Source: Pseudomonas peradeniyensis
GTDB lineage: Bacteria; Pseudomonadota; Gammaproteobacteria; Pseudomonadales; Pseudomonadaceae
NCBI RefSeq assembly: GCF_014268935.2
Contig: NZ_JABWRJ020000001.1
Location: forward strand, 1,488,001-1,552,000
Reading direction: 5' to 3'
DNA length: 64,000 nt
Positions 23,529-31,369 of the stretch are shown here, in pieces. How positions within the stretch are numbered: position 1 is the first letter of the stretch; each line of letters begins with the position of its first letter. The translations under genes were made by a program, and so were the position numbers. The notes under the pieces are model-generated. The model did not search any database and had not been told where the DNA came from. It saw only the letters and a list, made by a program, of their open reading frames with translations.

Positions 23529-23998
23529 CACGCCGCCAGCAGGGCTTCAGCCTGATCGAGGTGGTGCTGACCCTGGCGCTGCTCGGGCTGCTCGCCAGCA
23601 TGGCCGCGCCACTGACCGAGACCGTGGTGCGCCGGGGCAAGGAGCAGCAGCTGCGCGAGGCCCTGTACCAGATCCGCGACGCCATCGATGCCTACAAGCG
23701 CGCCTTCGACGCCGGCTACATCGAGAAGCGCCTGAACGGTAGCGGCTATCCGCCGAACCTGCAGGTGCTGGTGGACGGCGTGCGCGATGTACGCAGCGCC
23801 AAGGGCGCGAAGTTCTACTTCCTGCGGCGCATCCCCCACGATCCGCTGCGCGCCGCCAAGGCCGACGACCAGGGCGGCTGGGGCCTGCGCGCCTACGACA
23901 GCGCGGCCGACAGCCCGCGCGAGGGCGAGGACGTGTTCGACGTCTACTCCAAGGCCGCCGGCAAGGGCCTCAACAACGTCCCCTACGGGCAATGGTGA
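23525..23998 (+). CDS. Type II secretion/type IV pilus pseudopilin (first, GspG-like)
   Basis: The 157-aa prepilin-like protein has the leader MTRRQQG and cleavage site G|FSLIEVVLTLALLGLL, with the conserved Glu at +5, for a prepilin peptidase. The body has the GspG-like LREALYQIRDAIDAYKRAF helix and LRRIPHDPLR, similar to the calcium-loop region of major pseudopilins. It overlaps the secretin by 4 nt. No prepilin peptidase gene occurs in the window, so processing would need PilD/XcpA encoded elsewhere. Confidence 0.88.
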   Translation: MTRRQQGFSLIEVVLTLALLGLLASMAAPLTETVVRRGKEQQLREALYQIRDAIDAYKRAFDAGYIEKRLNGSGYPPNLQVLVDGVRDVRSAKGAKFYFLRRIPHDPLRAAKADDQGGWGLRAYDSAADSPREGEDVFDVYSKAAGKGLNNVPYGQW

Positions 23999-24003
23999 CG
24001 GCG

Positions 24004-24378
24004 ATGAAACCGAGCAGAGGCTTCACCCTCATCGAACTGCTGGTAGTGATGGCAATCATCGCCACCCTGATGACCATCGCCATGCCGCGCTACTTCAACA
24101 GCCTGGAGGCCTCCCGCGAGGCCACCCTGCGCCAGAGCCTGGCGGTGCTGCGCGAGGCCCTGGACCACTACTACGGCGACACCGGGCACTACCCCGATTC
24201 CCTCGACCAGCTGGTCGAGCAGCGCTACCTGCGCAACACCCCGGTCGACCCGATCACCGAGCGCCGCGATGCCTGGCAGCTGGTGCCACCGCCCGAGGGC
24301 GTGGCCGGCGGTGTGGCCGACATCAAGAGTGGAGCCAGCGGGAGGGCGCGTGATGGCAGCCTCTATGCCGAATGGTGA
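24004..24378 (+). CDS. Type II secretion pseudopilin (second, GspG-like)
   Basis: The 124-aa protein has the classic leader MKPSRG|FTLIELLVVMAIIATLM with Glu at +5. The GspG-like sequence LREALDHYYGDTGHYPDSLDQLV and YLRNTPVDPITER follow. An alternative ATG at 23992 (MVTA...) overlaps the preceding gene's stop. I prefer 24004 because it gives the short basic leader usual in the family. Two GspG-like proteins in tandem suggest a heteromeric or specialised pseudopilus. Confidence 0.88.
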   Translation: MKPSRGFTLIELLVVMAIIATLMTIAMPRYFNSLEASREATLRQSLAVLREALDHYYGDTGHYPDSLDQLVEQRYLRNTPVDPITERRDAWQLVPPPEGVAGGVADIKSGASGRARDGSLYAEW

Positions 24379-24874
24379 AACCGGCTTCACCTACCTGGGC
24401 GTGCTGCTGCTGATCGCCGTCAGCAGCGTGGCCCTGGCGGCCACCGGCACCCTGTGGGCCACCAGCGTGCAGCGCGAGCGTGAGCGCCAGCTGCTGTGGG
24501 TGGGCGGCCAGTACGCCCAGGCCCTGCGCAGCTACTACCGCGCCTCGCCGGGTCTGGCCCAGTACCCGCAGGACCTGGGTGAACTGGTGGAGGACAACCG
24601 TTTCCCGGCGCCGCAGCGCCACCTGCGCAGGCTTTACCCGGACCCGGTCGGCGGTGGCGAAGCGTGGGGCCTGCTGCGCGCGGTCGATGGCCGCATCACC
24701 GGGGTGTACAGCCGCTCCGAGGCCACGCCGCTCAAGCGCAGTGGCTTCGACGCCCAGTGGAGTGCATTCGAAGGGCTGGAGCACTACAGCGACTGGCAGT
24801 TCGTCGCCGAGCAGGCCTTTGCCGAAAGCGCCGGTGGCGCCCGCCAGCACGCAGGCCCGGGAGAAGCGCCATGA
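24353..24874 (+). CDS. Minor pseudopilin-like protein lacking Glu+5
   Basis: The 173-aa product has the leader NGETG|FTYLGVLLLIAVSSV, in which the usual Glu at +5 is Gly. This is a feature of tip subunits such as GspK. The body (LLWVGGQYAQALRSYYRASP, YPQDLGELVEDNRF, LRRLYPDPVGGGEAW) resembles GspG-type domains found in Pseudomonas and Xanthomonas secretion loci. It overlaps the previous gene by 26 nt, with GGAGG upstream of ATG 24353. Its stop overlaps csgE by 4 nt, which ties the pilus and Csg parts together. Confidence 0.8.
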   Translation: MAASMPNGETGFTYLGVLLLIAVSSVALAATGTLWATSVQRERERQLLWVGGQYAQALRSYYRASPGLAQYPQDLGELVEDNRFPAPQRHLRRLYPDPVGGGEAWGLLRAVDGRITGVYSRSEATPLKRSGFDAQWSAFEGLEHYSDWQFVAEQAFAESAGGARQHAGPGEAP

Positions 24875-25266
24875 AACGCCTGGCCGCGCTGCTGTGCCTG
24901 TGCCTGGCGCTGCTGCAGGGCCAGGCCCGGGCGGCTGCCGAGGACGAGATGATGGGTTTCATCGTCGACAACACCATCTCGCACATCGGCCACGACTTCT
25001 ATCACGCCTTCAGCGACCGGCTGCGCGCCACCAGCCGGCTCGACTTCAACCTGGTGGTGCGCGAGCGCCCGGATGCCCGCTGGGGCAGCCTGGTGACGGT
25101 GGAATACGAGCGCGAGGTGCTGTACCGGCGTTTCCTGCCGCCCAACACCACGCAACTCAACGACGAGGCCATCGCGGCCGCCGACCTGGTCAGGCAGCAG
25201 ATCGTCCAGCGCAAGCTGCAACGACTGCTGCAGGACACAACTGATCTTGAGAGGGACGAGCTATGA
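24871..25266 (+). CDS. csgE: Curli assembly/transport component CsgE
   Basis: The 131-aa periplasmic protein has a signal peptide (MKRLAALLCLCLALLQGQARA). It carries the CsgE core: NTISHIGHDFYHAFSDR, ERPDARWGSLVTVEYE, and a C-terminal ..TDLERDEL similar to the E. coli C-terminus. In curli biogenesis CsgE caps CsgG and guides CsgA to the pore. Here it starts inside the stop of the pseudopilin gene and overlaps csgF by 4 nt. No csgA, csgB or csgD is in the window, so the cargo is unknown. Confidence 0.92.
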   Translation: MKRLAALLCLCLALLQGQARAAAEDEMMGFIVDNTISHIGHDFYHAFSDRLRATSRLDFNLVVRERPDARWGSLVTVEYEREVLYRRFLPPNTTQLNDEAIAAADLVRQQIVQRKLQRLLQDTTDLERDEL

Positions 25267-25682
25267 GCACCCACCTTGCACGACGCATCGCCGCCTGCCT
25301 GCTGGCCGCCGGCCTCGGTGGCCAGGCCCTGGCCACGGAGCTGGTGTACACCCCGGTCAACCCGTCCTTCGGCGGCAACCCGATCAATGGCACCTGGCTG
25401 CTGAACAACGCCCAGGCGCAGAACGACTACGACGATCCCGACCTCAAGGACCGCAGCTCGGCATTCGCCGGCACCTCGGCCCTGGAGCGCTTCAGCAATC
25501 AGCTCGAGTCGCGCCTGCTCGGGCAGCTGCTGGACAACATCAGCAACGGCAACACCGGCAGCATGTCCACCGACGCCTTCCTGATCGACGTCATCGACGA
25601 CTCGGGGGCGCTGAGCATCAAGGTCACCGACCGGGCCACCGGGGAAGTCTCGATCATCGAGGTCAGCGGCCTGAACCCCTGA
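25263..25682 (+). CDS. csgF: Curli assembly/transport component CsgF
   Basis: The 139-aa exported protein has a signal peptide ending QALATE. The N-terminal CsgG-binding segment is VNPSFGGNPINGTWLLNNAQ, followed by AQAQNDYDD, and the C-terminus VTDRATGEVSIIEVSGLNP closely parallels E. coli CsgF. In curli, CsgF inserts its N-terminus into the CsgG pore and helps nucleation at the surface. The pore-binding FGGNP motif is intact, so pairing with the downstream CsgG is likely. Confidence 0.93.
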   Translation: MSTHLARRIAACLLAAGLGGQALATELVYTPVNPSFGGNPINGTWLLNNAQAQNDYDDPDLKDRSSAFAGTSALERFSNQLESRLLGQLLDNISNGNTGSMSTDAFLIDVIDDSGALSIKVTDRATGEVSIIEVSGLNP

Positions 25683-25714
25683 GAGGGACGGGTCTTTACT
25701 GGGGAGAGAACGCC

Positions 25715-26566
25715 ATGAAACGCCTGCTGAGCACACTGCTGGTCCTCGCCGCCCTGGGTAGCCTGCCAGGCTGCGGCCTGCGCGAGCCGATGCCCGCCGA
25801 ACAGGACCCCGAGACCCCGACGCTGACGCCGCGGGCCTCGACCTACTACGACCTGGTCAACATGCCCCGGCCTCGCGGCCGGTTGATGGCGGTGGTGTAC
25901 GGCTTCCGCGACCAGACCGGGCAGTACAAGCCGACCCCGGCCAGTTCGTTTTCCACCAGCGTCACCCAGGGGGCGGCGAGCATGCTGATGGACGCGCTCA
26001 ACGCCAGCGGCTGGTTCGTGGTGCTGGAGCGCGAGGGCCTGCAGAACCTGCTGACCGAGCGCAAGATCATCCGCGCCTCGCAGAAGAAGCCCGATGTCGC
26101 GGAAAACATCCAGGGCGAATTGCCGCCGCTGCAGGCGGCCAACCTGATGCTCGAGGGCGGCATCATCGCCTATGACACCAACGTGCGCAGCGGCGGCGAA
26201 GGTGCCCGCTACCTGGGCATCGGCCTGTCCCGCGAGTACCGGGTCGACCAGGTCACGGTCAACCTGCGGGCGGTGGACGTGCGCACCGGCCAGGTGCTGG
26301 CCAACGTGATGACCAGCAAGACCATCTACTCGGTCGGGCAGAACGCCGGGGTATTCAAGTTCATCGAGTTCAAGAAGCTGCTCGAGGCCGAGGTGGGCTA
26401 CACCACCAACGAGCCGGCGCAGCTGTGCGTGCTGTCGGCTATCGAAGCCGCGGTGGGCCACTTGCTGGCCCAGGGGATCGAGCGGCGGTTGTGGCAGGTG
26501 GCGGGGGATGGGGCGGGGGACAAGGCGGTGCTGGACAAGTACCTGAGTCAGTATCAGCAGCCGTGA
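25715..26566 (+). CDS. csgG: Curli secretion channel CsgG (lipoprotein)
   Basis: The 283-aa outer-membrane lipoprotein has the lipobox LPGC (Cys20) and strongly conserved CsgG segments: VAVYGFRDQTGQ-like (here VYGFRDQTGQYKP), LLTERKIIRASQK, LEGGIIAYDTNVRSGGEGAR and VTVNLRAVDVRTGQVL. The pore-constriction stretch reads KPTPASSFST where E. coli has KPYPASNFST. Thr and Ser thus replace the equivalents of Tyr51 and Asn55, and Phe56 is kept. It is the last gene of the operon, 32 nt after csgF. A nine-fold pore is expected from the family. Confidence 0.93.
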   Translation: MKRLLSTLLVLAALGSLPGCGLREPMPAEQDPETPTLTPRASTYYDLVNMPRPRGRLMAVVYGFRDQTGQYKPTPASSFSTSVTQGAASMLMDALNASGWFVVLEREGLQNLLTERKIIRASQKKPDVAENIQGELPPLQAANLMLEGGIIAYDTNVRSGGEGARYLGIGLSREYRVDQVTVNLRAVDVRTGQVLANVMTSKTIYSVGQNAGVFKFIEFKKLLEAEVGYTTNEPAQLCVLSAIEAAVGHLLAQGIERRLWQVAGDGAGDKAVLDKYLSQYQQP

Positions 26567-26626
26567 GAGGGCCGCTATGTGGGGGCGGTATCGGCGATTA
26601 TCCGCATCAGGCACTTCACCGATGTT

Positions 26627-27571
26627 TCATGCTCCACGCACCGGAGGGTTCGGCAGGATGGCTTCGTAGAGCCCCTCTGGCATGGCCTCCGGGTTGTACT
26701 TGCAGACAGCGATCAGAAAGCGTTCCAGCAGCTCTTCTTTATCAAGCCGGGTGCCCGGCGGGCAGGTGAGCGCCGCATAGGGGGTTGTCATCAATGGGTG
26801 ATCGATGAAGGGATTAGCCAGCTTCAGTGATCGTCGCAGGTTCAGGATGGCGAGAATCTCTGCAGGGTAGACGGCCTCGAAGGGAGAGCCGAATTCGAAG
26901 TTACCTGAATCAAGTTCGCGGGAGTTGAGGGCGATGCGCTCGACATGGGTGTCGCAGGCTGCCATCAGGATGGGCAGCAGTCTCTCTGGATCGGGCTCGC
27001 GCCAGTGGGCGACCAGTTGACCCCAGGCTGGGTCACGGGGCAGGGCATGCTTGTCGAGGTCCAACGGCTTGCCGAGCCAGTTGCCAATGATCGTGAGCCC
27101 GAAGGCAGCGTAGCGCAGAGTGGTTCCTAGAGGTAAGTTATGTCCGTCGTCAACTCCGTAGCCATTATCAATAGCGGAGAGTATCGCTCGATACATTGGT
27201 TCGATAGTGTTGAACTGCCCTGTGGATAAGGCACAGAGCATCACATGAGTGACTCCATCCAGATCCTGTGTGGATTTTTTCGAGGTTCCTTTAAGGCTAG
27301 AAATTCTTATGGAGGTTGCTACTAGCATTTTCATGGTTGCTGATCCTAGACTTAAAGCCGCATTGCGAGGTGCTGCTGTCAAAGCCAAGTGCATGCTCTT
27401 GCCTACCTCATTCATGCCTATTCTAAAAAGTTCGTTGCAGACTGTTGGGAAATTATCTCCCGTCTCGTAATAGGATTTTAGAATGTGTTCTCTGACTATC
27501 AGGTCGTCGGAAGCCCATTCGGTGATATTTGCTTTGCTGGCATTTAAGCGATTTTTCTGCTTGGTTTTCAT
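26627..27571 (-). CDS. Putative immunity protein, paralogue 1
   Basis: The 314-aa soluble protein reads from MKTKQKNRLNASKANITEWA (an alternative ATG at 27619 adds 16 residues). Its C-terminal ~165 residues (GTTLRYAAFGLTIIGNWLG to LLERFLIAVCKYNPEAMPEG) are almost identical to those of the next gene, while the N-terminal half is diverged. No known domain is recognised. It is downstream of a toxin-like gene with a related copy in between, the usual arrangement for immunity genes. The 5' part is clearly AT-richer than the genome, a sign of transfer. Confidence 0.6.
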   Translation of the reverse strand: MKTKQKNRLNASKANITEWASDDLIVREHILKSYYETGDNFPTVCNELFRIGMNEVGKSMHLALTAAPRNAALSLGSATMKMLVATSIRISSLKGTSKKSTQDLDGVTHVMLCALSTGQFNTIEPMYRAILSAIDNGYGVDDGHNLPLGTTLRYAAFGLTIIGNWLGKPLDLDKHALPRDPAWGQLVAHWREPDPERLLPILMAACDTHVERIALNSRELDSGNFEFGSPFEAVYPAEILAILNLRRSLKLANPFIDHPLMTTPYAALTCPPGTRLDKEELLERFLIAVCKYNPEAMPEGLYEAILPNPPVRGA

Positions 27572-27730
27572 TTTTGGTTCCAGGTTTTTAGTTGAATGCC
27601 ATTGTTTTTTGGTTGGCATGCTTAGATTGCCGCTTATGTCGAAAACCTGTGTGTGGATGTAACTTATTTTTCTGTTTCATGATTATCCATCACGGCTTCT
27701 AGTTTGTTGGAGAAGATAGAACCCATTGCC

Positions 27731-27793
27731 CGAGGGATGGGGGCTCATGCCGAGGATGTTCTCCGGCTTGACCTTCCAGTGGCTGACCAGCGC
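27731..27793 (-). repeat. 63-nt displaced copy of the toxin gene between the immunity genes
   Basis: These 63 nt are identical to 29237-29299 within the toxin gene, where they encode ..ALVSHWKVKPENILGMSPHPS on the minus strand. Here the copy is not part of an open gene. It looks like the remnant of a former toxin C-terminal cassette left when modules were exchanged. It lies in the 200-nt spacer between the two immunity paralogues. Confidence 0.85.
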
Positions 27794-27822
27794 TCTGTGG
27801 ACGCATGGGACGATTGCTGGGC

Positions 27823-28746
27823 TCAACCTAATGGCGGCTTCTGCAGTACTGCTTCGTAGAGCCCCTCTGGCATGGCCTCCGGGTTGTACTTGCAGACAGC
27901 GATCAGAAAGCGCTCCAGCAACTCATCCCTTTCAAGTCGGGTGCCCGGCGGGCAGGTAAGCGCCGCATAGGGGGTTGTCATCAATGGGTGATCGATGAAG
28001 GGATTAGGCAGCTTCAGTGATCTCCGCAGATTCAGGATGGCGAGAATCTCGGCAGGGTAGACGGCTTCGAAGGGAGAGCCGAATTCGAAGTTACCTGAAT
28101 CAAGCTCGCGGGAGTTGAGTGCAATGCGCTCGATATGGGTATCGCAGGCTGCCATCAGAATAGGCAGCAGTTTCTCTGGATCGGGCTCGCGCCAATGGGC
28201 AACCAGTTGGCCCCAGGCTGGATCACGGGGTAGGGCATGCTTGTCGAGATCCAGTGGTTTACCCAGCCAGTCGCCAATGATGGTCAGGCCAAAGGCTGCA
28301 TAACGTAGAGTAGTACCAATAGGAGGAGTATGACCGTCTCGAACACCATAACCATTTTCCAATCCGGAAAGTACGGTGCTGTGGAATGGGGCAATCAAAC
28401 TGATCTCGCCAGTAGCTAGCACGCCAAACATGACTTGTACAATACCATCCAGGGTCTCAAAGGAGACATTCTGGGTATGCTTAAGTCGTTTGATCAGTAT
28501 GGAGTCAGCTATTAATAGATTTGTGAATCCCAGTGCAAGTCTTCTGGATGCTGCTGACTGTGGAGGGTTGGATGGTGTTCTGAAAATTCTACCTATTTCG
28601 GTCATTCCATGTTTGAAAATCTCGTTTGCAGCCCTTCCAATGGAGCCTGTTCCATTTAGATATGATTCAATATTCTCATGGTTTAGTGGGAGTTCGCTCA
28701 AAGCCCAGGAGGGTAATGTGGCTAAGCTTTTTCTTAGACGGTTCAT
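27823..28746 (-). CDS. Putative immunity protein, paralogue 2
   Basis: The 307-aa paralogue of the preceding gene starts MNRLRKSLATLPSWALSELP, 4 nt after the toxin stop, so it is translationally coupled. That makes it the likely cognate immunity gene. The C-terminal half is nearly the same as in paralogue 1. The N-terminal ~150 residues differ but align (for example GRAANEIFKHGMTEIG against VCNELFRIGMNEVG). I recognise no named domain. The N-terminal divergence could set toxin specificity. Confidence 0.65.
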   Translation of the reverse strand: MNRLRKSLATLPSWALSELPLNHENIESYLNGTGSIGRAANEIFKHGMTEIGRIFRTPSNPPQSAASRRLALGFTNLLIADSILIKRLKHTQNVSFETLDGIVQVMFGVLATGEISLIAPFHSTVLSGLENGYGVRDGHTPPIGTTLRYAAFGLTIIGDWLGKPLDLDKHALPRDPAWGQLVAHWREPDPEKLLPILMAACDTHIERIALNSRELDSGNFEFGSPFEAVYPAEILAILNLRRSLKLPNPFIDHPLMTTPYAALTCPPGTRLERDELLERFLIAVCKYNPEAMPEGLYEAVLQKPPLG

Positions 28747-28750
28747 GAAG

Positions 28751-30625
28751 TTACCAGTTGTTTATCTGAATGCCAGTGGGGTTGCCAACCAAGGTGTTTG
28801 GTTGACCATTGGGGTTGAAAAATACCTGTGCGTGCAGGAAGGAAAGTTTCTCGTCAAGTAGGCCATTCTCAACAGCCTGCAGTTTGGAAGCGACTTCAGG
28901 GTCTGCTTTCCTTAGGTTGTCAATTGTCCAACCCTGATGTTGCCTTGTGATTAGCCCTTGGATACGCCGTAAATTTTCCGATCCTCCGACTGCCTGCGTC
29001 TTTAGAAACCCCGGCGTCTTGGTTTTCCCCAACGTCGTCTTCACCTCGATCACCAACAACGTCCCCTCGGCAAACTGCAACTCTTCCATCGGCGCCACCC
29101 CCTTGATCCCGTCGATGTGATGCCGCATCTGCTGGTTCGTCGGGTTGCGCACGCTCATCGATGGCGGTGGCGGCACGTAGACCAGCATGTCGATGCCCTG
29201 GTCGCTCTTGTTCTTCAAACCGAACTGGCTGGCTCGCGAGGGATGGGGGCTCATGCCGAGGATGTTCTCCGGCTTGACCTTCCAGTGGCTGACCAGCGCC
29301 GCGGCCAGTGCCTCTTCGCCTGCATCGGCCACCACCCGGGTCAGGCCGCCGCCCATGCGCACCGGCCCGACGGCGTGGCTGATCAGCGCCACCAGGCGGT
29401 CGCGCATCGTCGTGGCCATGTAGGCGTAGTCGGCACGCCCGCCGACCACCTCCAGCGCTATCCGGCTGGCGTTGCGGTCGATGGCGTGCAGCTCGCTGGC
29501 GCGCACCGCCAGCCCGCCGTCGCGGGCCGGGCGGTCGATGCGGGTCTCGAGCACGCTGACCTCGCCGGCCTCACGCCGGCCCAGGCGGCGTACCTGCTCC
29601 TCGGTCAGCGCGGCGTTGTCCAGGCGTACCGTGGTGACGCTGCCGGGCCGCAGCTTGTGCATCAACCAGCGCGCGCCGCCCAGGGCGTTGGGCAGCAGCA
29701 GGGCCAGGTTGATGGCCATGAACACCTGCTTGCCCCGGGCCTCGGCGGTGGTGGGGTTGGCCAGGCTGGCCAGCTCGGTGAAGAACGCCTCGCCGATGCT
29801 CAGGCCTTCGCCGGTGATCATGCGGCTGCTGCCGTCGACCATGGCGTCGGCGGCCAGGGCGCCCTCCAGGGCGAGGAAGGCGTAGCGCCCGGCGCTGACG
29901 CCGCCGCGAATGCCGCGCACCACCGGTACCGTGGCCAGCAGGCCGAGGGCGAGCTCGGCGGCGCCCTTGACGCCCTCCCAGGTGCGCGACCTGGCCTTGG
30001 CCTCGGCGAAGTGGGCGGCCAGTTGCGTGCAGGCCTGGTCGACGGGGTAGAGGCCGCTGGGCGAATGCCAGGTGTAGGGCGGGCTGATGTGCCGTTCGCC
30101 CTGGTCGTCCAGGTACTCCTCGCGAGGGGCTTCGGACCAGCGGGCGTGGGTGAAGGTGGCGAAGTAGATGCTGTGATCGGCGAAGAAGAAATTGCTGTGC
30201 AGTTCGAAGCCCATGCCCTGGTGGGTGCGCACGCCCATGTGGTCGAGCACGGGCGGCGCCAGGTCGTCCAGGCGCATCTGCTCGTCGATGCAGACCAGCT
30301 GCAGTTTTTCGCGCGCGGCGAAGGCATGGAACTCGGCGAGCCAGGCATCGCCGTAGGTGCTGCCGGCCTGCTCCAGGACCTGCTGCAAAAAGGTGTCGCG
30401 ATGGTTGCGGGCCGTGTCGCGGATCCATGGGTTGTCGCGGAACCAGGCGGGGCCGACGCCCTGGCGTGGAATGCCCAGCAGGAAGTCGCAGCCCTCGTCG
30501 CCCTCGAGGGAGAACATCGCGCCGGGGAGGGTGCAGGGGATGCACAGCTCGACGGGCTTGGGCAGGTTGCCGTCGAGGACGTCCTGGTAGATCTTGTCCT
30601 GGGATGAAAGGGCTGTTTCAGGCAT
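28751..30625 (-). CDS. Polymorphic toxin-like protein with predicted PD-(D/E)xK nuclease C-terminus
   Basis: The 624-aa protein starts at 30625 (MPETALSSQDKIYQDVLDGN) with AAGGAAG upstream. The N-terminal ~200 residues are of unknown type. Two hydrophobic stretches follow (ELALGLLATVPVVRGI about 238; AINLALLLPNALGG about 305). The C-terminal ~160 residues contain QGIDMLVYV (about 473) and LLVIEVKTT (about 525), consistent with the D...ExK metal site of restriction-like nucleases. There is no signal peptide and no PAAR, Rhs or VgrG in the window, so the delivery route (T6SS is plausible) is inferred. It is followed by coupled putative immunity genes. The 3' end is AT-richer than the 5' end. 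Confidence 0.65.
   Translation of the reverse strand: MPETALSSQDKIYQDVLDGNLPKPVELCIPCTLPGAMFSLEGDEGCDFLLGIPRQGVGPAWFRDNPWIRDTARNHRDTFLQQVLEQAGSTYGDAWLAEFHAFAAREKLQLVCIDEQMRLDDLAPPVLDHMGVRTHQGMGFELHSNFFFADHSIYFATFTHARWSEAPREEYLDDQGERHISPPYTWHSPSGLYPVDQACTQLAAHFAEAKARSRTWEGVKGAAELALGLLATVPVVRGIRGGVSAGRYAFLALEGALAADAMVDGSSRMITGEGLSIGEAFFTELASLANPTTAEARGKQVFMAINLALLLPNALGGARWLMHKLRPGSVTTVRLDNAALTEEQVRRLGRREAGEVSVLETRIDRPARDGGLAVRASELHAIDRNASRIALEVVGGRADYAYMATTMRDRLVALISHAVGPVRMGGGLTRVVADAGEEALAAALVSHWKVKPENILGMSPHPSRASQFGLKNKSDQGIDMLVYVPPPPSMSVRNPTNQQMRHHIDGIKGVAPMEELQFAEGTLLVIEVKTTLGKTKTPGFLKTQAVGGSENLRRIQGLITRQHQGWTIDNLRKADPEVASKLQAVENGLLDEKLSFLHAQVFFNPNGQPNTLVGNPTGIQINNW
29237..29299 (-). repeat. 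63-nt segment of the toxin gene duplicated at 27731-27793
   Basis: This is the intact partner of the scar between the immunity genes. It marks the junction between the conserved upstream part and the exchangeable C-terminal nuclease part of the toxin, a typical crossover point in polymorphic toxins. Confidence 0.85.
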
Positions 30626-30857
30626 GCGGAACTGCTTCCTTGAGTACGCGTACGGGAAGCGGCCGAGGGGCGTGGCCGCTTTGGTGCTTGTCGGGAGTGA
30701 CAGCTTGGAGGGACACCCCCAGTGGTAAGCACGATAGAAAAGAGGCAAGGGGACGTCTTGCCATACGCGTCCTAATGCTGTGTAGGAAGTTTCTCTAGAA
30801 ACGATGACTGCGGCAGGTAGCGGGTCAGAATGAGGTGGGCTTGTACCGGGGCGGCCT

Positions 30858-31241
30858 TCAGTCCAGTCGATCGTCATAGTGGCGACGAGCCTGAACAATC
30901 GCCGGCATGTTCGACTCCGCCCAATGCGCCAGTTGTTCCACCGTACCACCCAGTGTCGCGCCCAGCTCGGTCAGGGCGTACTCGACGGTGGGCGGCACGG
31001 TCGGGTGTACCTGGCGTTCCACCAGGCCGTCGCGCTCGAGCTTCTTCAGGGTCTGCGACAGCACCTTCTGCGAGACGCCAGCGATATCCCGGCGCAGCTG
31101 GTTGAAGCGTACCCGTTCGCCGGCGCTGAGGCGGTCGATGAGCAGCAGCACCCATTTGTCGGCCAGGCGATCGAGCACCAGGCGTGCCGGGCAGTTCGGG
31201 GCGAAGACGTCGTAGGCCGGGCATTCGCGGTAGTGGGCCAT
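30858..31241 (-). CDS. HxlR-family transcriptional regulator
   Basis: The 127-aa winged-helix protein starts MAHYRECPAYDVFAPNCPAR. The HxlR pattern is visible: DKWVLLLIDRLSAGERVRFNQLRRDIAG, VSQKVLSQTLKKLERDGLV (recognition helix) and PTVEYALTELG. The cysteines at 7 and 17 may be redox-sensing as in other HxlR members. It is divergent from the SnoaL-like gene at 31370, with 128 nt between, and probably controls it. Confidence 0.9.
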   Translation of the reverse strand: MAHYRECPAYDVFAPNCPARLVLDRLADKWVLLLIDRLSAGERVRFNQLRRDIAGVSQKVLSQTLKKLERDGLVERQVHPTVPPTVEYALTELGATLGGTVEQLAHWAESNMPAIVQARRHYDDRLD

Positions 31242-31369
31242 GGGTTACTCCAAGGTAATCAGGTGAGTGAAAAGTGCCTTCTTGAGCGCTTGGTCGGGGC
31301 TGGTTAGGCTGTTGTCCATGGTTTGCGGCCGCGCCATGCCCCCTTGTAAACGCACTGAAGGAAATCAGG

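Noticed and set aside
25263..26626. Search for curlin-like (csgA/csgB) repeats around csgEFG
   Set aside because: No gene with the Ser-x5-Gln-x4-Asn-type repeats occurs upstream or downstream. The short stretch after csgG goes directly into the toxin/immunity locus.
28751..31241. Possible T6SS or Rhs delivery genes next to the toxin
   Set aside because: No VgrG, PAAR, Hcp, Rhs repeats or adaptor (DUF4123/DUF1795) were found nearby. The adjacent regulator and SnoaL genes are unrelated.
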